Below are positions 11,321 through 22,942 of a stretch of DNA of 64,000 nucleotides, piece after piece (the stretch's first letter is position 1; every line of letters starts with the position of its first letter). Source of the stretch: Diphasiastrum complanatum (lineage: Eukaryota; Streptophyta; Lycopodiopsida; Lycopodiales; Lycopodiaceae); the NCBI GenBank assembly GCA_029204225.1, contig CM055100.1, positions 12,363,040 to 12,427,039 of the forward strand. Reading direction: 5' to 3'. The notes under the pieces were generated by a model. The model saw nothing but the letters and a program-made list of their open reading frames with translations. It did not search any database and was not told where the DNA came from. Made by a program: the position numbers and the translations under genes.

Positions 11321-12305
11321 ATCTTGCCTCAAGATATCATCATGCCTTGATGACTTGATCATGAATGAGTGACATAATGAGCTTCCAATAGCTTCATTTT
11401 CATTAGCAAAACTAGCCAAGAATGCTAGTACAACTGATGCGCGAAAGAAAACAATTCGGATGGATTTCAGATATGATTGCTGGTCATTGCCAACTGTATC
11501 ATTCCTACGGTCCTCCAGAATGTAGACAAACACTACTATAGTACGTTAACAGATTAATGTAGCATTTAACAAAATTCAAACCAAGGTGCAGAATTAAATG
11601 AACAAGTGAATCAGACACACAAATAGCAACATACTGATTTACATTCAAGTTCAGACAAGATAAGAGATATATGTCCGCAACAGCTACAAAATCATCTATT
11701 GATTCTTCTGATTCTTCAAGCACTGCATGTAGATCCACGTAGTGCGTTGGCATGAGAGAAATATAGTTCTCCCATGAGTAATGTCTTGCTTACTATTGGA
11801 CTTGTGGATCTACAGATCCTATACATAATTGTCTCGCACGCAGGTAGACTCGTATTCTGTCTTTTCATCTTCTTGCTTACTAGTACTAGACTTCTTCGTG
11901 TGTATATCATGCATCAACCAGAAGGTATATAGTTACGTCGTGTAACTTCTAGATTAGAGTGATTAAACATCTACAACTAATCACGAACTACAAGAGTGGC
12001 AGATTAGCCACGACCTAGAGTGTATCTGCTGATGTCATGATATCAGATCAGATATCTATACTCCTTGGTACTTTTTTGGAGCATGAGGGCGAAAAAAGAT
12101 GTCGCAACCATTTTCGTGTCGCTTTGTGTCTTTTGACTTTCGTGTCGTCTGACTTTCTCCCAATCGCGATGTACAGCGAAAGATTCTCTTTCGCGAATTT
12201 TTCTCATTCGTGTCTTTTCGTTAAGGTGTTCGCAAACATTTTTGCTTCGTGCCTTTTGACTTTCACGTTCACGAACATTTTTGTCAGAGCGAGGGCTGAA
12301 AGCTA
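11321..12305. other. Unassigned insertion inside copia B
   Basis: This segment separates RNase H from the rest of element B and belongs to neither. Positions 12,060-12,300 have the ttttcgtgtcgcttt-like wording of family E LTRs, and 11,430-12,000 resembles no domain I know. Short frames here are probably chance. Confidence 0.4.
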
Positions 12306-12660
12306 GAAAAGCTTTGGTAATAGAAACGTTTTATTTCCTCAACAACTCCACCATCAAAATGATGCTCACCAATGTAGCTAGTTTCACCATATCTTGGCAA
12401 TGTGCACACATCCACATGAAAATGCTCAAACATGAGCTAGAACAAGTAAAGTAAAACACTTCCTTGCTGCTCCTTTGACCTTACTTGAGTCTTCAATAAC
12501 CTGCAAAAACATATCCATAACATCTTTTCCAATTACCTCTCCTTTGATGCTCTTGACTAGCTCCAAATTGCCAACTTCCTTTTTGCCTTGTTGAAGCTCT
12601 TTGAGATCAACCTCTTGATCATCAACTTGATCATCAAAGTCATTGAACAAGCTGTTTTTT
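12306..12660 (-). other. Non-copia coding-like segment fused into element B
   Basis: The element B linker/RT frame reads into this segment without a stop and gives DQVDDQEVDLKELQQGKKE, then KSIKGEVIGKDVMDMF and ARKCFTLLVLAHV, ending at 12,426. None of it matches copia proteins. It could be a captured exon of a host gene or a chance open frame. I do not recognise it. Confidence 0.4.
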
Positions 12661-13822
12661 CCAGATCCATTAATTGCTGTAAAGTTATGAAAACATCCAA
12701 TAGTTTTTTTGTCCTTAGGTAACTCCACCAATCTCCATGTTCCAACCTTCATAAGAGCTTGATACTCAAGATCCATTGCTTGGATCCACTCCTCTTCTTT
12801 CCTTGCTTCATCTACACTTGTAGGTTCATCAAAAGAGGTTAGGAAAGCAAAATAATTTCCAAAAACTACTTGCTTACTCTTTTCTTCATATGTGAGCCTT
12901 GAAGGCATTTGTCTTTCCCTTGATGTTCTCCTTGGCTTTTGACTTGATGAAGGTCCATCATCATCACCATCTAAAGTAGGATCGTTTTCATCAGCATCAA
13001 GAATATTAGATCCATCCACATCATCATCAATAGTACTTGAAGACACTTTTGGAATATTCCCCTCATAAAAATTGACATCTCTACCAACAATCACTTTGTT
13101 AGAAGAACGAATGTAAACCTTGTAGGCTTTATTCACCTCACTATATCCAACAAAAAACCTTTCCTTGAAGATGGATCCTCCTTGGTCCTATCATCAAAAG
13201 TAATGCTGACATAGCATGTGCATCCAAAAGTTCTTAGAAAGTTGACACTCGGCCTCCTCTTGAATAGCATCTCAAAAGGTGTCCTTCCATCCAGAATATC
13301 ACTCGACCACCTATTGCACAAGAAATTGGCACACAACAAAGCTTGATCCCAAAATGGTTTATCAAGATTAGCACTTAACCTCATGGCTTTAGCACTTTCA
13401 CATAAAGTCCTATTCTTCCTTTCAGCCACTCCATTTTGTTGTGGGGTCCTTGGTGTTGTATACTCCCTCTTGATCCCATGCTCACCACAAAAGGCCTTGA
13501 ACTTGGTAGATATGTACTCATCACCATTGTCACTCCTTAAGCACTTGATTCTTGTGAAATATTGGTTCTCCCTTTCATTCTTGAACTTAACAAAGAAATC
13601 ATACAATTCATATGTTCTCTTTAGTATGTAGATCCAACAAAATCTACTAAAATCATCAATGAGAGTTACATACATCTTAGCTCCACTTTTGCTAATTGTA
13701 GTAAGTCCATGAATATCCGAATGTACAAGTTGAAAAGGCTTTGTAGATCTAGCATAAGATAGTCTATGTGACTTAGAAAAAGCACAAGACTCACAAACAT
13801 GATTGGTGAATTCAAAAATCAA
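12661..13822 (-). pseudogene. Copia B integrase, linker and RT start
   Basis: From 13,822 leftward the integrase reads NHVCESCAFSKSH (zinc-binding Cys pair), HSDIHG, RSDNGDEYIS and QNGVAERKNR, so D, D and E are all kept. The C-terminal FGCTCYVSI follows. A frameshift near 13,135 leads into YKVYIRSSNKVIVGRDVNFY, an acidic linker, RRTSRERQMPSRLTYEEK, and the RT start WIQAMDLEYQALM to DKKTIGC, where copia sequence ends abruptly. Confidence 0.9.
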
Positions 13823-13991
13823 AATTGATCAAGTTTATAAACTTATATAGGGTTTTGATCTACAAAAGATCCAATCTACAAATGCAAGAAACTCGATTTT
13901 GGTGTAGAATCCAATATAGCATGCTCTAGCATTGATATCTTCTCCAAAACATTGATAGATGTGATTGACTCCTTCATAACCTGAAACACAA

Positions 13992-14003
13992 GCTCTGATA
14001 CCA
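13992..14003 (-). promoter_or_regulatory. Primer binding site (initiator-Met tRNA), copia B
   Basis: On the element strand it reads TGGTATCAGAGC directly after the 5' LTR, the classic plant copia primer site. Confidence 0.92.
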
Positions 14004-14592
14004 TGTGAAAGATTTGGGATCGATTCAGATCCGTTACAAAACAAGCTACTCCACCAATCTTGCCAATGTAGAAAAATCAGCATCTACACACAAAATAAAA
14101 TGCAAACCCTAATAGAACTTGATCAAGCATGAAAAAAAAAATGAAGTACTGTTGTTGTCCATACATTTATAGCAATCTATTTTATTTTACACATGTGAAC
14201 CTGAAAATAGCAAATATAGATCATTCTACATAGAATTGCAAGATATCACAAGTATAGTGTACCAATGGATAGTAGAACCCAAACGAACCATGAATAAGCA
14301 TGAAATGAGATAGAGAAGCCTACTTCTCCATGAGCTACATCCTTTTATAACATCTCCAAACCCTATTTGGCCACTTGGCTTTCCCTCCAAAATGTAAACC
14401 CTACTATTTTTGGGTCTAGATTCAATGTACCCAACATTTAAATTTGAATCTACTCAAACTCGACTTCTACATTTCCCATAATTTCAAAAAGTGTTTATTC
14501 AAATAAAATTTAGACCAATTAACTTTGAAAAGTCAAAATCTATGTCTAATAGAAATGTAGAAAATATGATTAAACTAGTTGAATTTCTCACA
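14004..14592 (-). repeat. 5' LTR of copia element B
   Basis: Same family as 10,434-11,060. It ends in TCACA next to the target duplication CTCAT. Its palindrome has decayed to acacatgtga at about 14,190. On the element strand it contains a TATA-like TATAAAAGGATG near 14,340. Confidence 0.92.
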
Positions 14593-14686
14593 CTCATTGC
14601 TTCCGCTACCACCGAGCATTAAACTCTAAATTTATTTTGTATTCGCCTACTGAGTTAACAGTAGTGCACACACCAAGGGAAATTCT

Positions 14687-15489
14687 TGTTGGGTGTATCT
14701 AGTAGGTAGTGAACAACCCTCCGCTTGTCAAAAGGGTTAGAACACTAAGATAGGATCCTAACTAGGCCTAGTTGCAAGATTTAGATGCCTTCTACTTTCT
14801 TCTAGCACTACCCCACTCTAACACTACCTTTCCTAACACTAAGCACATCCACATTCCATGATTGAGAGTGAAAAGAGAGAAAGGAGAAGAGAGGGATATA
14901 AAGAGTAGAGGAAGAGGGAGAGAGAGAGGGATGGAGGTTAGCTCATTTGCTCGTTATGCATGCTAATCGAAAAGCTTTAACCAATGAAACAAAAAACAAT
15001 GGAAAATAGAGAACAATAGAAAGCAAGACAATAGCATTAGCAATGATTGAATAGCAAATGAGGATGCTTGCTCTCCAAAATGGTAGAGTTTTCTCCTTCT
15101 CATTAAACATGGAAAATGGTTACAAATGGTGCATTTTTTCTTTGGGGTGGCCCTTGTCCCTTGTTTCCTATTGGCTATTTGCAAGAAGGTGAGATTGAAA
15201 TCCACACCATTCACAAGAAGCACAAATGAATGTATGGTATAGGAAGAAGCACACCCCACCTACCACCATTTGACTTTTGACAAAACCAAAAAACTTAGTA
15301 TATTAAACTTTGGCCTCTAATATTATTTTTAATTACATGGCCCAAAGTCTAGTTTATTCCAAAAAGGTTATTAATAAGTGCTTATTGGGCCATGGACTTA
15401 CGCACACAGGATGCCACGACCCTCACATCTAATTTCTATTAATTTTGACATTTTATTTATTTACAACCATGACAAGAATACCCCCAACA
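14687..15489 (-). repeat. 3' LTR of gypsy family C
   Basis: The terminal inverted repeat is TGTTGGG ... CCCAACA on the element strand (803 bp). The DNA to its right, upstream on the element strand, is the last part of ORF-X, so this is the 3' LTR. The other end of the element is not here. The region 14,598-14,686 to its left carries no gene. Confidence 0.82.
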
Positions 15490-15660
15490 GGGTGCACTAC
15501 CTAAAGTAGTGCCGGTCCCTCGACATTAGGATGGCTTAGTATAGGCTGCGTTTGGCGTGTCTTTGGTGGATCAGATATCCGATGATTTCTTCCATGAAAT
15601 CCAAGCTCCCTTGACTGCTCTTCCGAAATAGTGGCTGAGATGACTGAGGAAATGCAGGTG
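15490..15660 (-). pseudogene. ORF-X C-terminal remnant (copy 6)
   Basis: Reading leftward gives LDFMEEIIGYLIHQ, then AKRSLY and a stop, directly comparable with LNFMEDVTGYLIHQ...KRTLY of copy 2. About 55 bases separate the stop from the LTR C start, as in copy 2. This shows that ORF-X lies immediately upstream of the 3' LTR. Confidence 0.75.
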
Positions 15661-15863
15661 CTAGGCATGTTCTAGTTATATCTTGATGTATAAAATTGAT
15701 GTAAGAAATAGTGAAGCATCCTATTTGGACACTACTCTCTATATCAATTATGAAAGATATTTTAGAAACTTAGAAAGGATATCTATACTTAGGATGGAGA
15801 TCATTCTAAAGTTGGATAAAAGTAGTATGGTTAAAACTATGCCAAAACTAGTTGAAGAGGGAG
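15661..15863 (+). pseudogene. Copia B internal 3' end
   Basis: An open frame ends in KLVEEGV encoded by the polypurine tract gttgaagagggagtg, with the stop formed by the LTR, exactly as in element B. The preceding residues are not a recognisable RNase H. Confidence 0.55.
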
Positions 15864-16499
15864 TGTGAGAGATTTCAACAAGTTTAGTCATATTTTGGTA
15901 AATTGTCAATTGAGGCCAAAACTCATTTTAGACTTAGAGATAAACTTTTTGAAGTTATATTAGTTTAAAATACATTCAATAAACACTTTTTGAAAGTATG
16001 GGAAAGTTAGTAGTCGAGTTTGAGAGAGATTCAAATTTGAACTTTGGGTACATTGAATCTAGTCCCAAAATAGTAGGATTTTTCATATTGGAGGGAAAGT
16101 CAAGTGTCAAAGTAGGATTTGGACCTGCTATATATTGTTGTAACTCATGGAGAAAGGTATATTCTCTCTTCTCTCTCTCTCTCATTTCATCATTATACAT
16201 GGTTCTCTTTGGGTTCTACTACTCATTTGTGCACTCTCATGCAATTCTATGTGTAGAATGATCATTTATTGCTATTTTTGGTTCCACACATGTGAAATAT
16301 AGTAGGGTACTGTAATTGTATGGACAACAACTATATTTTATGTTTTGTTTCATGTTTGATCAGTATCTCTTAGAGTTTGCATCTCAATTTATATGTAGAT
16401 GCTAATTTTTCTACATTGACAGGATTGTTGGTTTGCTCTTTTTTGTAGCCAAAGATCAGGGACACGGATTGGATTTTGAATGATCTAAAATACTTCACA
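15864..16499 (+). repeat. 3' LTR, copia family B
   Basis: It runs from TGTGAGAGATTTC to ACTTCACA (636 bp), in opposite orientation to element B. It has a decayed palindrome cacacatgtg at about 16,286. No matching duplication is found because the 5' side of the element is lost. Confidence 0.85.
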
Positions 16500-17325
16500 A
16501 GAGAGAGGCCATCTCGTTTTCCTTGACCTCCTTTATCGTAATAGGTAACTACTGCGTGAACTTTCATATGGATACTGGACCAGGTAGGCATTGATTTCAT
16601 TCTCTACCAATTTTAGTCTGCGGAATGCATAGCTAGCAGAGATGGATTGTGAGCCTTGAGTTGAAGAGGCTGGGGGGTGGAGAGATGAGAACGATAGGAA
16701 CAGAACTGGCAGCAGCAGTGGATGGTTGTGTGGTGACAAATGTAGTAGAAGCAGAAGAAGTGGTATCAGGACATGGTTGAGGGTTAGTGCATTGTCATGT
16801 GGGGGGAGGGCTAGCGGAGGTGGAGGCGACGCCACACATGCGCTTGCTAGCTAGTGTGTTAGTTGCAGCGGAGTGAGTGGAGGTAGTAGCAGTGGATGGG
16901 GGATAGAGGATTATAGGACCGAGCGGAGTTATATACGGTTGGATGAGAGCAGGGGCACCTCGATGAGATGATTTTTGGCATTTGCCAGTAACAATTCCTA
17001 TTGTCACTAGCGAGTCAGCGTTGACACACACACGGTGCAGTCTGTCATTGTATTATATGTAGAAACGATTTTTCGTCTTGTCCCACCCACGTGGTGTAGG
17101 CCATGAGGACTAGTTTCATGTTAAGGGCGGTAGAGAAGAGCTGTGGGTAAATGCCCATAGCTTGCAAGAGAGGTCCGGCTGCCTAGACCCATGGTGTGAC
17201 CAAGGATCCGAGGGTAGTGACCAGATCTGCATGTTAGTAGGTACATCATTAATGATGATATCTTTAGTGTTAGTTTTGTCGGATGGACTGGATGGTGCGT
17301 TGTGAGGGCTAAAAAGAGAAGCCAT
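16500..17325 (-). pseudogene. ORF-X copy 3, internally deleted
   Basis: From the ATG at 17,325 leftward it aligns with copy 2: start MASLFSPHN, DVPTNMQIWSLPSDP, then CVNADSLVTIGIVTG near 17,030-16,985. It jumps across a deletion to NTLASKRMCGVASTSASPP. After a +1 frame change in the Pro/Ser/Thr region it gives SISASYAFRR then NEINAYLVQYPYESSR, the start of the C-terminal domain. It is cut near 16,500 by the copia B LTR. A gypsy gag lies farther upstream on the same strand (19.3-20.6 kb). Confidence 0.7.
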
Positions 17326-18500
17326 AATGTTAGTGGATCAGATTCAGAGGTAACATGGATGTGGTAGAAGACGAAAATGGAAAAAAGACAGGAAAAAGGC
17401 TTTCAAAAAAGGGTAAAAGGTGCAAAAACAAAGGAAAAGGCTTTAAAAAATTGGAAAGGTGGATATCCCGCGAACAAGGTTGGAAACAAGTGTGATGAGT
17501 ATATGGTAGGTGGTTATGATAGTAGATGGAGGTGTATGCAAAGTTTGGTCACAATCAGAGAACTTTGGTGGAAATTCACGAAGAATCTCAGCAGAGCTTC
17601 GCTGTGTATAAAATGCCAAATGAATCGAATTTCTCCCTTATATAGAGGACAATTAGAATGCATATCAGGAGAAGTACACTTTTTCCAATTCAGTTCTTTA
17701 TCAAAATTGGCAGAGACCTTCTTCACAAAATTATAAGACTCTAGAAAAGTCTGCGAAGGTTCAATAGGTGATTTGACTGCCTTGCGAGGGTTCTACGAGG
17801 GTTCAGTAGGTCCTACGAGGGTTGAACTCTCTCAAGAAGTGAACTCTCGCACCACTTTTTTATATCTATGATTTTCAGGATCTGACTATGCAATTAGGGT
17901 AATTTCACCGCGCTAAAATGGTGGACTCTGTGAAGGTTGGTTCTGAGATCTTGATGCCTTAAATCTTGATGCCCTACAAAGGTTCCACAGATTTTGCCTC
18001 TCTTAACCCTCGCATGCACTCAAATTTGATGATTTTTCCATCAGTAACTCTCGCAGAGATTTTCATGGATGTATCTGAGTTAGATTTAGTGATTGACAAG
18101 GCTGCAAGAGCTAGTTCCCAAAGGATCTCAAAAAATCATGGAAAAAATGCTCTTTTTTAGTGATTTTTGGTGTTCTCTTGAGATATTCTGATCCAGGACT
18201 CTTGCAAGCTAGTATACACTTACATCTAGGTCAGATCTAACTATGGAGAACCCTTCAAGAGTCCTTATGGATATTTGGTTGCTGATCCATTAGTTTAAGT
18301 GATTCTTGCCTCTATTTTTGGTATTTTGCCTCGAGATCTCTACACTTTAGATCTGTATTTTTTTTAGGCTAAGTAGTATCTGATGATGATTTGCTACTCT
18401 TTTGATTCCATCTGGATCTAGATCCTTCTTGGATCCTATTGGATCTTGTCTAATCTGCCCAGATCTTGCCTGATCTTGTTAAATCTTGTGGGATTTGGCT
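17326..18500 (-). other. Upstream region of ORF-X copy 3
   Basis: On the minus strand this carries recurring gaaccctcgtag-like words (17,740-17,830), a TATA box, and a pyrimidine-rich leader up to the ORF-X ATG. Around 17,560-17,630 it resembles the DNA upstream of ORF-X copy 1. No protein is recognisable, and open frames here look incidental. Confidence 0.5.
17638..17644 (-). promoter_or_regulatory. TATA box candidate upstream of ORF-X copy 3
   Basis: The minus strand reads CTATATAAGGGAG, a canonical plant TATA context, about 310 bases before the ORF-X ATG. Confidence 0.5.
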
Positions 18501-18507
18501 TGATCTG

Positions 18508-18629
18508 ACAACTTTCCTACACTAATCACACTCTTTGTGAGATTAGGCACATAGAGAACATTGGAAAGTGTAAAATTCATAGAAGATGTAAGTTTTAAGG
18601 AACAACTTCCAACACCTTCAATTGCACAT
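18508..18629 (-). repeat. 120-bp filler copied from copia family H protease region
   Basis: This block appears identical to 39,314-39,435 in element H (both contain cctacactaatcacactctt through ccttcaattgcacatg) while both flanks differ. It encodes the protease fragment CAIEGVGSCSLKLTSS. It has no LTR and no target duplication, so it looks like filler DNA pasted during break repair or a template switch. Confidence 0.8.
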
Positions 18630-19340
18630 GTTTGTTTTGATCTTGATGTAGTTGACTTGAAGAGTAATATGACAATGAGATGCAAGAATCAACTCTGACT
18701 TGACATGGATTTCCCATATTTCTCAAAAATTCTAAACTGCTGTACAAGGGAATCTGAAGATAGATCATGATGAATGGAAATGTGTTCTGGAGATGCTATA
18801 CAGAAGACTCTTGTGGAGTAGCTATTTCTCATGCAAAAATCAATCACACAAAATAGGTGAAGAGAAACAAGGAAATAAACAAACGTTACAGAGAGTGAGA
18901 ACTGTATAACGCACGTGTCAAACAAAACTTGCATTCATCAACATTGATGATGTACCTTGACAATTGCAATATTCCTTTTGTTTTGTATATTAAAGAGATT
19001 TACTCTCACATGCCCTTGTCAAAACAAGGCAGAGTTGGTGATACTAAAATCTACCATCATTGATAGCAAAGGTTGTAAGATATAGGTTCAGATGCAAGTA
19101 TTGTTGAGGTACTATGTCCTGAGGACCTCTTTGAACAAGAGATTCAGAAGTGAGTCTCTATCTGGATTTTTGAATCCTAGATTTATTGTGTATTGGCACA
19201 TTAGAAATCTTATTAGCATGTGGAAAGACAAATAGATTTGAGGTTGTAAAAAGAGAGAAGAAGTATCAATTCCCTGTGGAGGTTGCTCTTGGTTGGACAT
19301 TGTAGGAGATGACAGAATATTGGTTTCACTTTCTTTCGAC
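18630..19340. other. Unassigned region
   Basis: Only short frames are present. The right part may be the decayed tail of the gypsy gag or its following linker on the minus strand. No domain can be named. Confidence 0.35.
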
Positions 19341-20640
19341 AAGGACTCATTTCAGATTGTCTTTTTGCATTATGGGGCTGGTGTATTGTGCGATATTGTA
19401 GAAGTTTGCAAGAAACTTCTCGATTGAGCAGCAGGGTTGAACTGTGGGTTGCCATGGTGGTTGTGTTATTGTCGTGAGGATCCTATCGTGATTCATAATT
19501 GACGTGATGGGCAGGTAGGATCTTAGTTGGTTGTTTTGGACAGTCTTTGAAGCTGTGTTTTCTGACACAATCGGGACACTCAACATGGTACGTGGTCTTG
19601 ACTGGACAATCAACCATGAAGTGGCCAGTTTCACCACAGATGAAACATCTGTTGTTCAATGGCCCTTGTATAACAGCATAGACATCTTATATGGCTAATG
19701 GTTTTGGACTTTCTGGTGGGTATTCATGATAATGCAAGCAATGACCAGATTGTGACGGTTGTTCGTCATATCGTTGAACTGTATGTGCTTGGATAGGTCG
19801 ATATGAAGGACAAGCATCAGCAGGATGCGTAGCCCGGCAGTGTGGGCACCATATTGGTTTTTATTTATAAGGTACTTGTGTAGGGTTTGGCTGACCAGGC
19901 ATACTGCCTTGGATAGACTTCAGGGTAGTTTGAAACTCATTGGTGAGTTTCTCCATCTGTGGTTGGTGTTGCTTATTAAGCAACTCCAATTGGGATGTCC
20001 AAAGTTGATCTCGGGTATTCTCGATCAGCTTCGACTCATGGACAGGAGCATGTGGTGCTCGCCTTTCCTTGGATTCGTCAACATCTGACCCTTCGTCTTC
20101 TTCCTTGATGGCATCGGACATGACTAACTCTAGACTCATATATTCATCATTGGATTTAAGCTCGCGTCTAATCCACCTTGGAAGGCCGACTAAGAACCAA
20201 ATGATGAGCATCTGTTCAAAGGGCTGTTCTTGTACTTGACTTTTGAGGTGTTTGAAATGCTCGATAAATTCTCGTACACGTTCGTCTTTTGTCATTTTGA
20301 TGTTACTCAATTTGACAAAAGGGCTCTCGATCAAGTGAAAGGGCTTAAAACGCTTGATAAAGGACTCTTTTAAAATTGACCAGTCTGTCTTTTCTTCAGG
20401 ATCAAGGTTGAAAAACCAATCACGTGCTTTAGCGATCATGGTCATTAAAAATAGTTGGACCATAGCATCGGGAGGTGTTTCGCCATACATGTCACATGCA
20501 TTCTCAAAGATTTGCAAAAATCTTTGAGGGTCTGAACTATCGTCAAACTTTGGTAGATCTATCTTGGGTGTAAGTTTCTCAAGATGAGCACTGTGGATAG
20601 CAGAAACTCCATTAAAGTTGGTTCTGGGCTGTGAGGATTT
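19341..20640 (-). pseudogene. Ty3/gypsy gag with zinc knuckles
   Basis: The open frame 20,517-19,861 encodes a Retrotrans_gag-type capsid (KARDWFFNLDPEEKTDWSIL, then FIKRFKPF and VREFIEHFKHLKSQV). The homology extends upstream to about 20,580. Past the stop, still readable codons give three zinc-knuckle motifs: CPHCRATHPADAC, CFICGETGHFMVDC and CPDCVRKHSFKDC. The knuckles bind RNA for packaging. No protease or RT follows; downstream on the same strand come unassigned DNA and ORF-X copy 3. It may belong to the same gypsy family as ORF-X, by inference from position. Confidence 0.85.
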
Positions 20641-20989
20641 AGCACCATAAAAATGGGCTCATGCTCGTGAAGACTCGGTTCTATCATGTTCTTGTTTCTG
20701 GACTGGGTTTGTGGATGGCTCTTGAAGTTGGGACCGCATTCGGTAGAACCTATGGCGTCGAATTTGTTCAGTTGTAGGGAACCTTACCTCGTATGGATAA
20801 TCTTCTGGGATTTCAAGATCTTTTGTTGTCTATTGAGTACTGGTGTGTCTTTTTTTGTGTTAGGTATGAGTTTCTATTGTTTTTGAATTTTTCGAGTTTT
20901 TTGGTGTTTTTGGATTTTTTTGGATTTTTGAAGGGTTTGTAAGGAAGGCAAGGGGAGACTCAGTATAAAAAGGGCTTCCTAATGATATG
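20641..20989 (-). other. Gag leader region
   Basis: A/C-rich on the gag strand, upstream of the gag frame. No gene is seen. Confidence 0.4.
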
Positions 20990-22262
20990 GGTTTGATTTT
21001 TCTGAAAAATTTCCTGGTGTCAAATGCAAAAATGTGGGATGCAAATGGAATGCAATGTCGAATGCAACAAAATGCATTGTCAATGAAGCTGTCAGATGCA
21101 GCGACTGATGCAAACGGAATTTGTAGTGCAGATGTGGGCTATTGCGGTGGTAATGTAGTGCGTTTGCAGTGGTAATGTGATGCTAGTGCATTGGGATGTA
21201 GTGCAAGGGCGGTCGGAATGCGGTTTAATGCAGTGTCTATGGTTCAAGGCAGTCATGACGGTCCAGTGCGGTTACTACAGTTCAGTAAGGTCACTACAGT
21301 TCAATGGTGGATGCGGTTGGAGTGCGGTTTACGGTGGTGTAGCTGGCAGTTCGTGTGGGTGAATACGATAGCTGGGGTGTGGTTATTTGTGGTTGAATGC
21401 GGTTCATTGCGGTTCAAGGCTGTCTGTTGCGGTTCAAGGCGGATGCAGTTAGAGGGTGGTTTGTTGGCAGTTGAAGGGCGTTGTGGTGCGGATGAATGGA
21501 GCTATAAGGTGGTCTGGGTGCGGATGATTGCGGGGTTATGGTTCAAGTGCGGAGGTGGTGAGAGGGAGGTCTATTGCGATGGGATGCGGTCTATTTGCAA
21601 TTGAAGGGCGAACATAGTTAGAAGGTGGTTTGGTGGCGGATGAATGAGGCTGTTTGCGACTGCGGACGAATGCGGTCTATTTGCGGTTCTATGCAGAGAT
21701 AGTTAGAAGGTGAGTTGTGTGCGCATGAATGCGGCTATTTGTGATTGCGGACAAATGCGATATGTTTGCAGTTCAAGGCGGATGCGGTTAAAAGGTGATT
21801 TGGTTGGTCTGTTGCGGTGGTAATGCAGTGGAAGTGCGGTCGTAATGTGGGGCAATGGTGGTCGTAAGGTGATGTTTGTGGTTGAATGCGGATGCAGGTG
21901 GAAGGTGATGGAATGCAGTCTTTTGCGGTTCAAGACGGATTTAGTTAGAGGGTGGTCTGTTTGCGTTCGGTTTGCGGTGGAATGTGCTGTAGTGCGATTC
22001 AAGGGTGAATGTAGGTGGAAGGTGATAGTTTGCAATGGAATGCAGTTTAATGCGGTTCAAAGGCGGATGCGGTGGGAGTGTAGTCATAATGGGGCGAGTG
22101 TGGACTGTTGCAGGTGAGATGCGGTGGGAGGGCAGTTGTAAGGCGGAGCGAGTGTGGACTGTTGTGATGGAATGGAATAATTGGAGGCTCGTTGCAGTTG
22201 CGATGGTTGACGATGGTGCAGCTAGCGGTTTGTGTGGATCGTCAGATATAACTCCAAACAGT
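20990..22262 (+). repeat. Degenerate G/T-rich repeat array
   Basis: Words such as atgcggtt, gcggatgaatgcgg, gcggttcaaggcgg and gaaggtgat recur throughout ~1.25 kb without strict period. The + strand is strongly G over C and T over A. It ends sharply near 22,262. Frames spanning it, for example at 21,191-21,604, are products of the composition. Confidence 0.75.
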
Positions 22263-22321
22263 GTCTGATATAGATCGTCGATTCAAGCTGTTGGATGTAC
22301 CATCGATTCTAGGCCATCAAA

Positions 22322-22942
22322 TGTAAATGCCACACGTGTGAGAAAGTACAATGAAAATTTATTACATCAGAAAAGAGCTCTCCTCGAGTTAGAGAGAAAA
22401 TCACATTACAAGCTTACAATTCCAAAATCCAAATTGACATGAATTTGCTACAAAGTTTGATTCATCATCAAGAATAGTGAGGCTTCTCACTTACATATAT
22501 AGGAAATGATGATAGCTCGTGGTAGTACTAGCATGCAACCACTTTTCTCCACATCTACAAGTGTATCCTACCAAAATAGTGACACATATCACTTTACATG
22601 CATGTTTAACCACCCACATCTACATGTGGAAAATTCTACACTACTAATGTACAAATTCACTTGCATGTGTACATGACAACACTTGCATGCCTTGCATGTC
22701 ACTTTGAACAATTAGTACTTTGTGCATTTATGGTATCTCAAGTTTTTACTAGCCCAAGTTTGGCCATTTTACTATCTAAATCTACATGCATGTCACATAT
22801 GACAACTAGACATTATTGCATGTGATGTACCTCGAGTTCCTACAAAGGCTAATTTTGATATTTACAAGTTGTAACACAACATGCAACATCAAAATCTTCA
22901 TCAACCCCAAAAGTCAAGTTGGATGACTTTTTGATTTTCACA
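22322..22942 (-). repeat. LTR of an unassigned copia-like family (J)
   Basis: It has TGTGAAAATC ... GGCATTTACA ends on the minus strand, a TATA-type tatatatgtaagtg near 22,490, the palindrome CACACGTGTG at 22,331-22,340, and the catgcatgtcac wording of copia LTRs H and F. Neither primer site nor internal coding region is next to it, so it may be solo. No target duplication is visible. Confidence 0.6.

Larger units (their letters stand above)
10434..14592 (-). mobile_element. Copia element B, deletion derivative with both LTRs and target duplication
   Basis: Both LTRs are present. The 5-bp direct repeat CTCAT lies at 10,429-10,433 and 14,593-14,597, so the element inserted as a unit. It reads leftward: 5' LTR at 14,004-14,592, initiator-Met primer site at 13,992-14,003, integrase, linker, RT start, foreign insertions, RNase H end, polypurine tract, and 3' LTR at 10,434-11,060. 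Gag, protease and nearly all of RT are absent, so it is not autonomous. The LTRs differ by indels (627 versus 589 bp), which indicates a fairly old insertion. Confidence 0.92.

Noticed and set aside
16970-17110. Possible tRNA-like or small RNA gene in GC-richer spots
   Set aside because: The segment reads as ORF-X codons on the minus strand; no cloverleaf was recognisable here or elsewhere.
21191-22268. Several open frames in the G/T-rich repeat
   Set aside because: Composition explains the lack of stops; no domain and no start context.
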